From positions 1 to 64,000 of the forward strand of contig NZ_PJBP01000172.1 in the NCBI RefSeq assembly GCF_002836415.1: a stretch of DNA of 64,000 nt. Reading direction: 5' to 3'. Shown piece by piece: positions 26,109 to 35,353 of the stretch. Within the stretch, counting starts at the first letter, position 1. Every line of letters begins with the position of its first letter. Origin of the DNA: Psychromonas sp. MB-3u-54 (GTDB lineage: Bacteria > Pseudomonadota > Gammaproteobacteria > Enterobacterales > Psychromonadaceae). The translations under genes were made by a program, and so were the position numbers. Below the pieces are notes generated by a model, which saw only the letters and a program-made list of their open reading frames with translations, had not been told where the DNA came from and did not search any database.

Positions 26109-26969
26109 ATGACAACACACTCACCTTCTACGACTAAAATCCTAATCACAGGTTGCTCAACGGGCATCGGTTATCATTGTGCCAAACACCTACAATCAAT
26201 GGGCTATCAGGTGATTGCGACTTGTCGAAAACAGAAAGATGTCAGGAGATTGAACGATCAAGGCCTTACTTGTTTGCAACTCGATTTAGCAGATAGCCAA
26301 TCAATCAAATCAGCGTTAGGGCAAGTTCTTTTAGAAACCCAAGGAAAAATCGACCTGTTATTTAACAATGGCGCATTCGGTCTACCGGGTGCCGTTGAAG
26401 ATTTAAGCCGTGAAGCGATGGAGTATCAGTTTCAAACCAATGTGTTTGGTACTCAGGAATTGACCAATTTGGTTGTGCCTATTATGCGCAAGCAAGGTGG
26501 CGGAAAAATTATTTATAACAGCTCTATTTTAGGCTTTGCAGCAATGCAGTATCGTGGTGCATACAATGCCAGCAAATTTGCAATTGAAGGCTTTGCGGAC
26601 ACCTTAAGGCTTGAAGTTAAAAAAGATAATATTAAAGTGAGTTTAATTGAACCAGGAGCGATTATTTCTGATTTCAGAAAAAATGCCTTTGAGCAGTTTA
26701 AGCGTTGGATGCCTGAGCAAGGCAGCGCCCATCAAAGCAGTTATGAAGCCATGGTCGCTCGTTTAGAAACCGTTGGACCAAGCGCCCCCTTTACGCTAGG
26801 GCCTGAAGCCGTGACCAAATGTGTGCTGCATGTTTTACAAAAATCAAAGCCTAAAATTCGCTATAGAGTTACCGTACCCACTATCGCTTTTGCGTTGTTA
26901 AAGCGATTTTTACCGAACCGACTTTTAGATGTTCTACTTATTAAAGCGGGTGGAAACGGTAAACGTTAG
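26109..26969 (+). CDS. Short-chain dehydrogenase/reductase (YbbO-like)
   Basis: A 286-residue classical SDR. I choose ATG 26109 (MTTHSPSTTKILITGCSTGIG); the frame is open 35 codons upstream from a TTG, but that part has no domain. The NAD(P)-binding TGCSTGIG is at residues 13-20, NNGAFG replaces the usual NNAG, Ser is in NSSIL and the catalytic YNASK follows. The arginine after the first glycine motif (ATCRKQ) favours NADP(H). The C-terminus (KPKIRYRVTVPTIAFALLKRFLPNRLLD) is like E. coli YbbO, an aldehyde reductase. The physiological substrate is unknown. It stands alone with its own terminator. Confidence 0.88.
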   Translation: MTTHSPSTTKILITGCSTGIGYHCAKHLQSMGYQVIATCRKQKDVRRLNDQGLTCLQLDLADSQSIKSALGQVLLETQGKIDLLFNNGAFGLPGAVEDLSREAMEYQFQTNVFGTQELTNLVVPIMRKQGGGKIIYNSSILGFAAMQYRGAYNASKFAIEGFADTLRLEVKKDNIKVSLIEPGAIISDFRKNAFEQFKRWMPEQGSAHQSSYEAMVARLETVGPSAPFTLGPEAVTKCVLHVLQKSKPKIRYRVTVPTIAFALLKRFLPNRLLDVLLIKAGGNGKR

Positions 26970-27146
26970 TCTGCAAACGTAAATCATGGACATCCATTAA
27001 ATTATGGACATAAATGGACGCTCCACATCTGTCCAGCTGTTATGGTAGAAGTTTAAAATTATTGCTAACCTCAAAATGTTGTTCTGTCGGCAAGTGAAAA
27101 CACTTTAATCTTTTTATAAGATTAGATATTATAAGTCATAATAGCT

Positions 27147-27173
27147 AAAGCCTTCTTTGTTGAAGGCTTTTTA
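27147..27173 (+). terminator. Terminator after the SDR gene
   Basis: AAAGCCTTC / GAAGGCTTT stem with a 6-base loop and a short T run, about 180 bases past the stop. Confidence 0.75.
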
Positions 27174-27209
27174 ACTCTCATTTTCTATCCGTATTACAAG
27201 TGTGAATTG

Positions 27210-27614
27210 ATGTTGTTTTTTCGTCGTAATCTATTTATTTGTTATCTGCTTGTAGTTGCCCTGCTAACATCTGTATTTGCTGTTGGATCAGCTAATAATT
27301 TTACTTATCCCAATGTTAGTAGTGCTTCCTTATTAAAAATAACCACACCAATACTCGCTTGTAAATACTATAATAAATTAGAAATCAGACAAAAATGTCG
27401 ACAGGCATGGTATGACGTTATTAAAGCCATCAATATTAATTCAAAAACGCCCCAGAATTGCGAGCGCTTAATCAACGTTGTTACTCTATTTCCGGCAACA
27501 GCAGTTGCAAAACTGCACAAAGCACAGGCATTCTCTCGAGCATTAATTACAGAGGAGACAATGGGAAACCCACACTCATTCTCTGAAATATTATACCGCC
27601 CTCCAATCGGTTAA
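27210..27614 (+). CDS. Hypothetical secreted protein
   Basis: A 134-residue frame starting at ATG 27210 (a TTG precedes it in frame). The N-terminus is a clear signal peptide (LFFRRNLFICYLLVVALLTSVFAVGSA). The mature part is small, basic and has three cysteines (ILACKYYN, KCRQAWYD, NCERLIN). It is upstream of a DsbA-like gene in the same direction, so it may be a substrate or partner (inference). The ribosome site is weak. I do not recognise the family. Confidence 0.55.
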   Translation: MLFFRRNLFICYLLVVALLTSVFAVGSANNFTYPNVSSASLLKITTPILACKYYNKLEIRQKCRQAWYDVIKAININSKTPQNCERLINVVTLFPATAVAKLHKAQAFSRALITEETMGNPHSFSEILYRPPIG

Positions 27615-27716
27615 CTTCTCCATTTTAAGAAATCTAATATGCTCACCAATCGGGAGCAAATCTCTGATTTGAAGAGATCGTAATAAAAAACACCAATACT
27701 TTGAGAGACAATAACC

Positions 27717-28319
27717 ATGAAAAAAAATTTCGCACTCATTATCACTCTGCTGCTTAGCTTTGCAGCACACGCAGCTCAGTTTACAGAAGGCCAACAATAT
27801 CAGGTACTCGATACTCAACCCTCTTCTCAGCCTGAAGTGACTGAATACTTTTCCTTCTTCTGTCCCCACTGTAACAAATTTGAACCTTTTATCAGACAGG
27901 TAAAAGAGCGGCTTCCTGAGAATGCTAAATTACAGAAGACGCACGTTTCATTTATGGGTGGCAGCATGGGCGTACCAATGGCAAAAGCTTATGCCACTAT
28001 GGTTGTCCTGGAAGTCGAAGAAAAGATGATTCCTGTTATGTTTAGACAGATTCATGATCTTAACCAGACACCTCGTAATGAGAAAGAATTGCGCCAAATA
28101 TTTATTGATAACGGTGTTGAAGCATCGAAATTTGATGCGGCCTTCAATGGTTTCGTGGTTGATTCGATGCAGAGACGCTTTGATAAAGATTTCAAAAATG
28201 CGGGGTTAAGAGGTGTTCCAGCAGTTATTGTGAACAATAAGTACCATCTTACTCCAGATAAAAGCATTAACTCTCAAGATAAGTATATGGCGTTGGTTAA
28301 CTTCTTACTGAATAAATAA
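27717..28319 (+). CDS. dsbA: Periplasmic thiol:disulfide oxidoreductase DsbA
   Basis: A 200-residue periplasmic protein that introduces disulfides into exported proteins. The signal peptide is [20 protein letters not shown]. The thioredoxin-fold active site is [12 protein letters not shown] (CPHC, mature N-terminal part), and the cis-proline loop is [13 protein letters not shown] helical insertion lies between them, as in DsbA. The start has a GAGAGA site nine bases upstream. The last codons ([11 protein letters not shown]) are included in a 79-bp tandem triplication that continues beyond the stop. Confidence 0.93.
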   Translation: MKKNFALIITLLLSFAAHAAQFTEGQQYQVLDTQPSSQPEVTEYFSFFCPHCNKFEPFIRQVKERLPENAKLQKTHVSFMGGSMGVPMAKAYATMVVLEVEEKMIPVMFRQIHDLNQTPRNEKELRQIFIDNGVEASKFDAAFNGFVVDSMQRRFDKDFKNAGLRGVPAVIVNNKYHLTPDKSINSQDKYMALVNFLLNK

Positions 28320-28519
28320 CACCGGGCTGAGAAAGCTAGATGCACCGGTAAATTATATGGTGTATATGGCGTTGGTTAACTTCTTACTGAAGAAATAACA
28401 CCGGTCTGAGAAAGCGAGATGCGCCGGTAAATAATATGGTGTATATGGCGTTGGTTAACTTCTTACTGAAGAAATAACACCGGGCTGAGAAAGCTAGATG
28501 CACCGGTAAATAATATGGT
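28283..28519 (+). repeat. Three tandem 79-bp repeats spanning the dsbA 3' end
   Basis: Units start at 28283, 28362 and 28441 at GTATATGGCG. Each holds the last dsbA codons, the stop and the following 40 bases, with few differences. Only the first is in the gene; copies 2 and 3 repeat the C-terminal coding sequence without a start. Confidence 0.92.
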
Positions 28520-29563
28520 GTAGCTGCTGTTTTTAAACGTAGTTTTTAAGGCGGTCTTTAAACGCAATTATAAAGCGATTTAAGGCCGCTTTCCATTTCT
28601 TTGCGGCATCCATCTCAGCTAGATGTATTATTAATTGCAGACATCCATTAATTACAATGGCTAAACAATCATCAATTGCGGTCCAACTATTATTTTATTA
28701 GCTATCTGAATTTAGAATGCAATCGAATTAGGTACATCTCCAGTTTTTATAAATAGTTTGGAGTTATGAACGGTATAGGACATTAAGCATTATGTGTTAT
28801 ACGTCAGCCTAGCATAATAAATAACCCTCTGTTTTAATTGATCTTTTTTCTGTTGCAAAAGCATAATGACGGGAAGAATGAAGAAAAAAAAACAAAACAC
28901 ACTCGAACGAACTTTTACGCCAAGCAGTACGAGTATTATATTATCGTCCTACAGCGCTTTAGAACGCCTTAAATTACTTATATAACGACTCTTATAATAG
29001 CGTTTTTAATAATGCTAAAAAGCCCGGTAAGCATTAACAAACAACTTATCACCGAGCAGCCCCTCTTTACCCTAGCAGCGGCACTGACCGTTCCTATTTA
29101 GAATCAAAATTCGAGCTATTGCCTTTTACTAACCGCGATAGAAAAAAACAAATAAAACATGAAAAATAGATAAAACATACATGAAAAACAATAAGATGCA
29201 AAAACCCCCGAGGATTATCCAGCAACACTAAAAGAGCAATAACAATATCCGGAGGTACAAATATTCAGTCTTTTATGCCAAATAGAAAGTGCATAAAAAT
29301 ATACCCCTTACCTAAAAATCCACAACGCAGGGGGACATGTATTAACCAAGTCTGCAAGGACAGGATTGCAGGTAATCTCAAGTGTTTCGACACAAACAAC
29401 TCAATCTTCTACACAAACAACTCAATCTTCTAATTAGAACACAAACATGCTCGAACGCTCACTTTTAGGCCTTGTACGTTTCATAAATGTTAAAATAACG
29501 TACATTTGCGCAATCTAAAAAAGTATCAATCTAAAATAAATGTTACATACCAAGGAATGGATT
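28520..29563. other. 1-kb region before glpF: repeats and possible regulatory sites
   Basis: 28510-28600 resembles 47295-47400 (a dispersed repeat with related GTTTTTAAA and CGCAAT blocks). A 21-base unit ACACAAACAACTCAATCTTC plus T is repeated in tandem at 29390-29431. CATGCTCGAA at 29446 resembles a GlpR half-site. TGTACGTT (29473-29480) and AACGTACA (29497-29504) form an inverted repeat. No gene is seen. Confidence 0.5.
29446..29504 (+). promoter_or_regulatory. Candidate glpF control region
   Basis: CATGCTCGAA (29446-29455) agrees at 9 of 10 positions with the E. coli GlpR half-site WATKYTCGWW as I recall it. An inverted repeat TGTACGTT/AACGTACA with a 16-base gap follows. Both lie within 120 bases of the glpF start. 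The binder is not proven. Confidence 0.35.
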
Positions 29564-30439
29564 ATGACCGAAAATAAACAACATACACTACTGGGGCAAT
29601 GCATAGCCGAATTTATCGGAACAGGACTGCTGATATTTTTTGGTGTCGGCTGTGTTGCGGCGCTGGTATTAACAGGAGCAAGTTTTGGCCAATGGGAAAT
29701 CAGTATTATGTGGGGTATGGGCGTTGCAATTGCTATTTACTGTACTGCTGGTGTTTCTGGTGCGCACATTAATCCTGCAGTTACCATTGCACTGGCAGCT
29801 TTTCACGGTTTTGAAAAAAGAAAAGTCCTGCCTTATATAATTGCACAGCTGGCAGGCGCATTTTGTTCTGCCGCTTTAATTTATGCTTTATACAGCAACC
29901 TGTTTACTGATTACGAAATAGCCCACGGCTTTTTACGCAGTAGTGAAGCCGCGTTATCAACTGCCGGTATTTTCTCAACCTACCCGCATCCGTCATTATC
30001 TATATTGGGTGCATTTTCAGTTGAATTTGTTATTACTGCCGTACTTATGTTTGCTATTTTAGCGCTCGGCGATGAAAGCAACGGTGCACCGCGCGGTGCA
30101 ATGACCCCTATTCTGGTAGGCCTTGTCGTTGCGGTTATCGGTGGTTCTTTAGGCCCGCTAACAGGCTTTGCGATGAATCCGGCGCGTGATTTTGGCCCGA
30201 AGTTATTTGCTTACTTTGCAGGCTGGGATTTTGCTTTGAGCGGTGCAAAAGATATTCCTTACTTTATTGTCCCTATTTTAGCCCCTATCTTTGGTGCATG
30301 TTTCGGCGGCTGGGCTTATCCGAAACTGATTGCACAATATTTACCAGGTGCAGGTCACGGCTGCACTATTCCAAACCTGTGTGACGATGACGAAGCACAA
30401 GCAAGTGAAGGCCTAGTAGAGGCAAAAGCAGAAGCATAG
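29564..30439 (+). CDS. glpF: Glycerol uptake facilitator (aquaglyceroporin)
   Basis: 291 residues, with the start at ATG 29564 (MTENKQHTLLGQCIAEFIGTG) after AAGGA; an earlier ATG at 29540 lacks a ribosome site. It is a MIP-family channel with six helices and two half-helices carrying the NPA boxes: GAHINPAVTIALAAF and GFAMNPARDFGPK. The aspartate after the second NPA (NPARD) is characteristic of glycerol facilitators as opposed to water-only channels. It starts a glpFK operon with glpK 73 bases downstream. Confidence 0.95.
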   Translation: MTENKQHTLLGQCIAEFIGTGLLIFFGVGCVAALVLTGASFGQWEISIMWGMGVAIAIYCTAGVSGAHINPAVTIALAAFHGFEKRKVLPYIIAQLAGAFCSAALIYALYSNLFTDYEIAHGFLRSSEAALSTAGIFSTYPHPSLSILGAFSVEFVITAVLMFAILALGDESNGAPRGAMTPILVGLVVAVIGGSLGPLTGFAMNPARDFGPKLFAYFAGWDFALSGAKDIPYFIVPILAPIFGACFGGWAYPKLIAQYLPGAGHGCTIPNLCDDDEAQASEGLVEAKAEA

Positions 30440-30512
30440 TCATAGACGTTTAATTAACCAAGAAGTATGCAGACAAATTACAACTGAAAACTTATAGACA
30501 AAGGATAATATT

Positions 30513-32036
30513 ATGACAGATAAAAAATACATTGTTGCATTAGACCAGGGTACAACCAGTTCTCGCGCCGTTATTCTTGATCACGATGCAAATATCGTCA
30601 GTGTTTCTCAACGAGAATTCACCCAAATCTATCCGCAGGCCGGCTGGGTTGAACATGATGCGATGGAAATTTATGCAACACAAAGTGCGGTATTAACTGA
30701 AACATTAGCGAAAGAAAGCATTCGCAGTGATCAAATAGCCGCTATTGGCATTACCAATCAGCGTGAAACAACCATTGTTTGGAATAGAGAAACAGGCAAG
30801 CCAGTATATAATGCCATTGTATGGCAGTGCCGTCGTACCGCTTCTATCTGTGAAACGCTAAAAGAACAGGAAGGTTTAGAAGAGTATATCCGTGAAAATA
30901 CCGGTCTGGTGCTTGACCCCTACTTCTCCGGTACCAAGATTAAATGGATATTAGACAATGTTGAAGGCGCCCGCGAAGATGCTGAAGCAGGTAAGTTAAT
31001 GTTTGGTACGGTTGATACCTGGTTAGTTTGGAAAATGACCCAGGGCCGCGTTTTTATAACTGACTATACTAATGCTTCCCGTACCATGCTGTTTAATATC
31101 AATACATTAGAATGGGATGAAAAACTCCTGAAAGCATTTGGCATTCCGCGCTCTATGATGGCTGATGTAAAAAGCTCATCTGAAGTTTACGGTGAGACCA
31201 ACATTGGCGGCGTCGGTGGTACACGTATCCCTATTGCAGGTATTGCCGGTGATCAGCAGGCGGCTTTATATGGTCATATGTGTGTCAATAAAGGTCAGGC
31301 TAAAAATACCTACGGCACCGGGTGTTTCTTATTAATGAATACCGGTAAAGAAAAAGTAACCTCCAGCAATGGTCTGTTAACGACTCTGGGCTGTGGTCCG
31401 AGAGGCGAACCCGCATATGCACTTGAGGGCGCGGTATTTATGGGTGGTGCTTCTATTCAGTGGCTGCGCGACGAAATGAAATTACTCGCGGATGCTAAGG
31501 ATTCTGAATACTTTGCCACTAAAGTTGATTCTTCAAACGGTGTTTACGTAGTGCCGGCATTTACAGGCTTAGGCGCGCCGTATTGGGACCCCTATGCACG
31601 AGGTACTATTGTTGGCTTAACACGCGGCGTCAATTCAAACCATATTATTCGGGCAACATTAGAAAGTATTGCGTACCAAACACGTGATGTGCTGGATGCA
31701 ATGCAGGCCGATTCGGGTATTAAACTGTCGGCGTTACGAGTTGACGGCGGCGCTGTAGCGAATAACTTTTTAATGCAGTTCCAGTCAGATGTATTAGATA
31801 CCACGGTTCAACGACCTGCTGTCACTGAAGTCACCGCACTGGGTGCCGCTTATCTGGCGGGTATTGCTGTCGGCTACTGGGATAGTTTGGAAGAACTGGC
31901 AGGTAAAGCTGTCATTGAACATTCATTCGAACCTCATGCGGATCCAATTAAACGTAAGCAGCGTTACAGTGGTTGGAAACGTGCAGTAAAGTGTGCGCAG
32001 GTATGGGCTGAAATGCACGATCAAGATTTTGAATAA
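30513..32036 (+). CDS. glpK: Glycerol kinase
   Basis: 507 residues of the FGGY kinase family, phosphorylating glycerol with ATP and trapping it after GlpF entry. It begins [18 protein letters not shown] (phosphate-binding loop), then [30 protein letters not shown], with glycerol contacts in the WQ-RT segment. [15 protein letters not shown] and [16 protein letters not shown] are also conserved. The C-terminal [15 protein letters not shown] is standard. An AAGGATAAT ribosome site precedes the start. It is followed by a strong hairpin. The product, glycerol-3-phosphate, would normally go to GlpD, which is a pseudogene in this window. Confidence 0.96.
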   Translation: MTDKKYIVALDQGTTSSRAVILDHDANIVSVSQREFTQIYPQAGWVEHDAMEIYATQSAVLTETLAKESIRSDQIAAIGITNQRETTIVWNRETGKPVYNAIVWQCRRTASICETLKEQEGLEEYIRENTGLVLDPYFSGTKIKWILDNVEGAREDAEAGKLMFGTVDTWLVWKMTQGRVFITDYTNASRTMLFNINTLEWDEKLLKAFGIPRSMMADVKSSSEVYGETNIGGVGGTRIPIAGIAGDQQAALYGHMCVNKGQAKNTYGTGCFLLMNTGKEKVTSSNGLLTTLGCGPRGEPAYALEGAVFMGGASIQWLRDEMKLLADAKDSEYFATKVDSSNGVYVVPAFTGLGAPYWDPYARGTIVGLTRGVNSNHIIRATLESIAYQTRDVLDAMQADSGIKLSALRVDGGAVANNFLMQFQSDVLDTTVQRPAVTEVTALGAAYLAGIAVGYWDSLEELAGKAVIEHSFEPHADPIKRKQRYSGWKRAVKCAQVWAEMHDQDFE

Positions 32037-32098
32037 CGGCTATTTAGGAAAATATAAGTAGAAAACATCACTCATACTCATATCAAGAGTAGTAACCT

Positions 32099-32128
32099 AC
32101 AAAAGAGTGTCATAAGACACTCTTTTGT
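32099..32128 (+). terminator. Terminator of glpFK
   Basis: Perfect 13-bp stem ACAAAAGAGTGTC / GACACTCTTTTGT with a 4-base loop. The right arm supplies the T run. Confidence 0.85.
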
Positions 32129-32209
32129 ATCATCAATCGGCCTCAAAACACATAATCCACCAGCCGAAGCCTGCCATATTAACGGCATTAAGATTTCGTC
32201 ATTCGACAT

Positions 32210-32495
32210 TCAATCGGATCGCCGATTATATCGCGTGTCCGCCTGTAGAAGCAGGCTTTAATCTCCTCTTTATTTCAATTCGAAACTCATACCCACTTAT
32301 TATTTCATTAAACTGAAGGAGTTAAGTGCAGTTTCCCGAAGCAAACGACAGAGAATCATCGATCCCGTACAGAAAAATGAATATCTCAGTATCTATGACT
32401 TTGTTGGGCACTTTAAAGTAAGTCCTCAGACCATTCGCCGATATTTAAATGAACTGGCCGATGCAACGCCATCATAGTTGCGCAACTACCCCACT
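32210..32495 (+). pseudogene. Truncated duplicate of the glpR 5' region
   Basis: From about 32335 the sequence follows glpR (42293 onward) closely: the GAATCATCGAT region, ACTTTGTTG-GCACTTTAAAGTAAGTCCTCAGAC and ATTTAAATGAACTGGCCGATGCA are shared. There are frameshifts and a deletion of AATAAAATACGT. It ends at about 32495 at an IS630 remnant. The upstream part (32210-32330) also resembles the glpR leader (42100-42200). No product is possible. Confidence 0.75.
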
Positions 32496-32496
32496 C

Positions 32497-32685
32497 CCTT
32501 TGGTAGAGTGTTTTTGCCTCTTCTACCTGATGCCTAAAGTTATTCCATCCTCCACTAACCTTAACAACTATATGTTCATCATCTTTAAATGCAAAATTGA
32601 CCAAATAATAGTCTCTTAACCGTGCCCACACTTGCCCGATTGGATTTAGCTCTGGCGAATAAAGGGAAGGTACATAATAGCTAAA
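32497..32685 (-). pseudogene. IS630-family transposase C-terminal remnant
   Basis: The minus strand reads LYSPELNPIGQVWARLRDYYL, then NFAFKDDEHIVVKVSGGWNNF and EEAKTLYQREWG. This is the end of an IS630 transposase including the last catalytic region (Glu of SPELNPI). The N-terminal part is missing. Its tail (32497-32548) matches 18105-18155, inverted. Confidence 0.72.
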
Positions 32686-32735
32686 TTATCGAATTGAATT
32701 ACCTGACTTGTGCAATAAATTGGCGATGGAGCAGC

Positions 32736-32771
32736 CCGTAGGGTGCGCTCTGCGCAGAGCGCATCCTACGG
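32736..32771. repeat. 36-bp near-perfect palindrome, REP-like
   Basis: CCGTAGGGTGCGCTCTG followed by its complement with one mismatch. It is similar to blocks at 17890, 18241 and 19925. Confidence 0.65.
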
Positions 32772-32889
32772 ATAACATAATAGCCACTCCATTAATTAAC
32801 TTATCATGTCAATTCAATCCATTGAACAGAGTGTTTACATTCTTTCTAGATCACTGATAAAAATCTTCCACGCTCGGCTACATTTATGA

Positions 32890-33004
32890 ATACCAAAGGT
32901 ATTAATAAAGTGATCATATTTACTATTGAAATTTATCCTGACGGCTTTGTTAGCGTAAATTTTTCCTTTGAATAAAGTGATCATAAACTTAATGCTTTTG
33001 GTAT
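32890..33004. mobile_element. MITE-like element, 115 bp, ATACCAAA ends
   Basis: The ends begin ATACCAAAGGTATTAA (32890) and ATACCAAAAGCATTAA (33004, other strand), both leading to a TGATCA block. It is the shortest of three such elements in the window. Confidence 0.6.
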
Positions 33005-33136
33005 AACTCACGGTTGAGCATACATAATTCGCCCCTAATGTGAGAGTAAATTTAGGTAATATATCTACAATTTATCTGCTGTTCACCCGCAGGGAATAGC
33101 GACATTATGAAACTAACAACCAATCTCTTATGAAAT

Positions 33137-33177
33137 AAATTCAAATGGACATTCACCCTGAAAGTCCATTTGAATTT
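33137..33177 (-). terminator. Second hairpin beyond the glycerol ABC operon
   Basis: A 14-bp stem AAATTCAAATGGAC / GTCCATTTGAATTT with a 13-base loop. There is no long T run, so it is a possible backup terminator or mRNA stabiliser. Confidence 0.4.
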
Positions 33178-33201
33178 AAAAACAACAGCTTAAAAATGAA
33201 A

Positions 33202-33223
33202 AAACCGGCACAAAGGCCGGTTT
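33202..33223 (-). terminator. Terminator of the glycerol ABC transporter operon
   Basis: AAACCGGC / GCCGGTTT stem, 6-base loop, T-rich minus-strand tail, 23 bases past the glpV stop. Confidence 0.85.
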
Positions 33224-33246
33224 AGTTATGATCATATCTCAGTTAA

Positions 33247-34968
33247 TTAACCACCGATCAGATCTTTGTAAGCAATCGTTTTACCTTGTGGTTTTTCATT
33301 AGTTAACTTAGCTTTAGGTGCACCAGGTTGGCTTAACCAGAACTCTGGATCTTTCTCTGGATTAAGCTTAGGGCCACATTCACCTTGAGCATTAGCACGC
33401 TCTAAACGGCTCATTACTTTATCTTGAGCTGCGGCTAGACCATCCATAGCTTGTTGTGCTGTTTTTTCACCGCTAGCGGCTTCAGAAACATACTGCCACC
33501 ATAATTGTGCAAGCTTAGGATAATCTGGCACATTTGTACCCGTTGGAGTCCATTGCTCACGTGCATCACTACGGTAAAATTCAACTAGACCACCTAACTT
33601 AGGTGCCAAATCGGTCATTTCCTGTGAATTCAGATCCGATTCACGAATAGGTGTTAAGCCAACAATTGTCTTCTTCAGAGAAACTGATTTAGACACAACA
33701 AATTGCGCATATAACCACGCAGCCTTACGACGGTCAACCGGTGTAGATTTTAAGAAAGTCCACGCGCCTGTATCCTGATAACCCACCTTCATCCCCTCTT
33801 CCCAGTAGGGTCCGAGTGGTGATGGTGCCATACGCCATTTTGGCGTACCGTCTTCATTTACTACGGGTCCAGGTTTAGTCATATCGGCAGTAAAGGCGGT
33901 ATACCAGAATATTTGCTGTGCAATAGCACCCTGAGCGGGTACTGGTCCTGCTTCACCAAAGGTCATGCCAGGTGCTTCAGGTGGGGCATACTTGTCAAGC
34001 CATTCTACGTATTTAGCTGTTGCATACACTGCAGCAGGACCATTAGTTGCGCCCCCACGTGAAACACTTGAACCAACAGGATTACAACCTTCTACACGAA
34101 TACCCCATTCATCAACCGGTAAACCGTTAGGAAGACCTTTGTCGCCCGCCCCTGCCATGGATAACCACGAATCCGTAAAACGCCATCCTAAAGAAGGATC
34201 TTTTTTACCGTAATCCATGTGCCCATAGACACGTTCACCATCAATTTCTTTCACTTTGACAGTAAAGAATTCGGCAATATCTTCATAGGCAGACCAGTTT
34301 AAAGGCACCCCTAACTCATAACCGTATTCGGCTTTGAATTTCTTTTTAAGATCTTCATCTGCAAACCAATCGGCACGGAACCAATACAAGTTTGCAAATT
34401 GTTGATCAGGCAATTGATAGACTTTTCCATCCGGGCCCGTCGTAAAGTCCAAACCAATAAAATCTTCTAGATCTAAGTCTGGGTTGGTAACCGCTTTACC
34501 TTCACCAGCCATAAAGTCACTGATTGGCACAACTTTACCGTAACGGAAATGGGTACCGATTAAGTCCGAGTCATTAACATAAGCATCATAAATATTGATC
34601 CCGGATTGCATTTGAGTTTGCAATTTTTCAACTACGTCACCCTCTTGAATCAAATCATGATTTACTTTAATACCAGTAATCTCAAAAAAGGCTTTGGCTA
34701 AGGTTTTAGACTCGTATTCGTGAGTCGTAAGCGTCTCTGAAGCAACATTTATTTCCATACCACGATAAGGTTTTGCCGCTTCAGTAAACCAGCTCATTTC
34801 CTCCATTTGCTGCTTTTCAGTGAGTGTTGATGGGGTGAATTCACTGCCAACCCAGTTTTGGGCAGCATCACTAAATTGATCGGCTATCGCCATACTACTG
34901 CATCCAGCAATCAACAAAGCAACACTCAAACGACCGAGTTTAAATACTGATTTTTTGTTATCTATCAT
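33247..34968 (-). CDS. glpV: Glycerol ABC transporter substrate-binding protein (GlpV-like)
   Basis: 573 residues from ATG 34968 (MIDNKKSVFKLGRLSVALLIAGCSSMAIA), preceded by AGGAAG; the frame is open further upstream without a ribosome site. The signal sequence contains a cysteine but cleavage after AIA is likely, giving a periplasmic protein. YRGMEINVASETLTTHEYESKTLAKAFFEITGI and LSMAGAGDKGLPNGLPVDEWGIRVEGC are characteristic of this large family 1 binding protein found with GlpS/GlpT ATPases. The family is known for glycerol uptake in rhizobia. Here it is the last gene of the operon, opposite in order to its ATPases. Confidence 0.88.
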   Translation of the reverse strand: MIDNKKSVFKLGRLSVALLIAGCSSMAIADQFSDAAQNWVGSEFTPSTLTEKQQMEEMSWFTEAAKPYRGMEINVASETLTTHEYESKTLAKAFFEITGIKVNHDLIQEGDVVEKLQTQMQSGINIYDAYVNDSDLIGTHFRYGKVVPISDFMAGEGKAVTNPDLDLEDFIGLDFTTGPDGKVYQLPDQQFANLYWFRADWFADEDLKKKFKAEYGYELGVPLNWSAYEDIAEFFTVKVKEIDGERVYGHMDYGKKDPSLGWRFTDSWLSMAGAGDKGLPNGLPVDEWGIRVEGCNPVGSSVSRGGATNGPAAVYATAKYVEWLDKYAPPEAPGMTFGEAGPVPAQGAIAQQIFWYTAFTADMTKPGPVVNEDGTPKWRMAPSPLGPYWEEGMKVGYQDTGAWTFLKSTPVDRRKAAWLYAQFVVSKSVSLKKTIVGLTPIRESDLNSQEMTDLAPKLGGLVEFYRSDAREQWTPTGTNVPDYPKLAQLWWQYVSEAASGEKTAQQAMDGLAAAQDKVMSRLERANAQGECGPKLNPEKDPEFWLSQPGAPKAKLTNEKPQGKTIAYKDLIGG

Positions 34969-35071
34969 TCTGTTCTTCCTTTTATTATTAAAAGTGCATA
35001 GTTTTACGGTAGGCACCCAATAGTGCCAGTAAACATCCTTAAGTAAGGTAATCGGTACTCTCTCTGTCATT

Positions 35072-35344
35072 TCACCCCCATTTCATTACAATAAACAGCC
35101 AAATTATGGCTATAGTTAACGGAACCGATAACGGCAACATTGTTAATCCTATGAACCCTAAATGAATAAATGCAGCACTCAATAAGCTGATAAAAATTCT
35201 ATCTCCCCGGGTAGTTATAATCGGTAAAAAGCCTTTGCTTGCCACAGTAGGGCTTACTATTTCCCAACAAACCATGGTTAATATAATGCAGCCAATACCC
35301 ACAAAAAACAGCGCCGAAGGCGTAGTCCAAGCCATCCATTCCAT
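35072..35344 (-). CDS. DUF2160 small membrane protein of the glycerol ABC operon
   Basis: 90 residues with three hydrophobic segments: WTTPSALFFVGIGCIILTMVCWEI, FISLLSAAFIHLGFIGLTML and PLTIAIIWLFIVMKW. DUF2160 proteins are regularly encoded between the permease and binding-protein genes of glycerol ABC systems. Their role is not defined; a structural or regulatory part in the membrane complex is plausible. It begins nine bases after the preceding permease gene. Confidence 0.85.
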   Translation of the reverse strand: MEWMAWTTPSALFFVGIGCIILTMVCWEIVSPTVASKGFLPIITTRGDRIFISLLSAAFIHLGFIGLTMLPLSVPLTIAIIWLFIVMKWG

Positions 35345-35353
35345 ATTCTTCTC

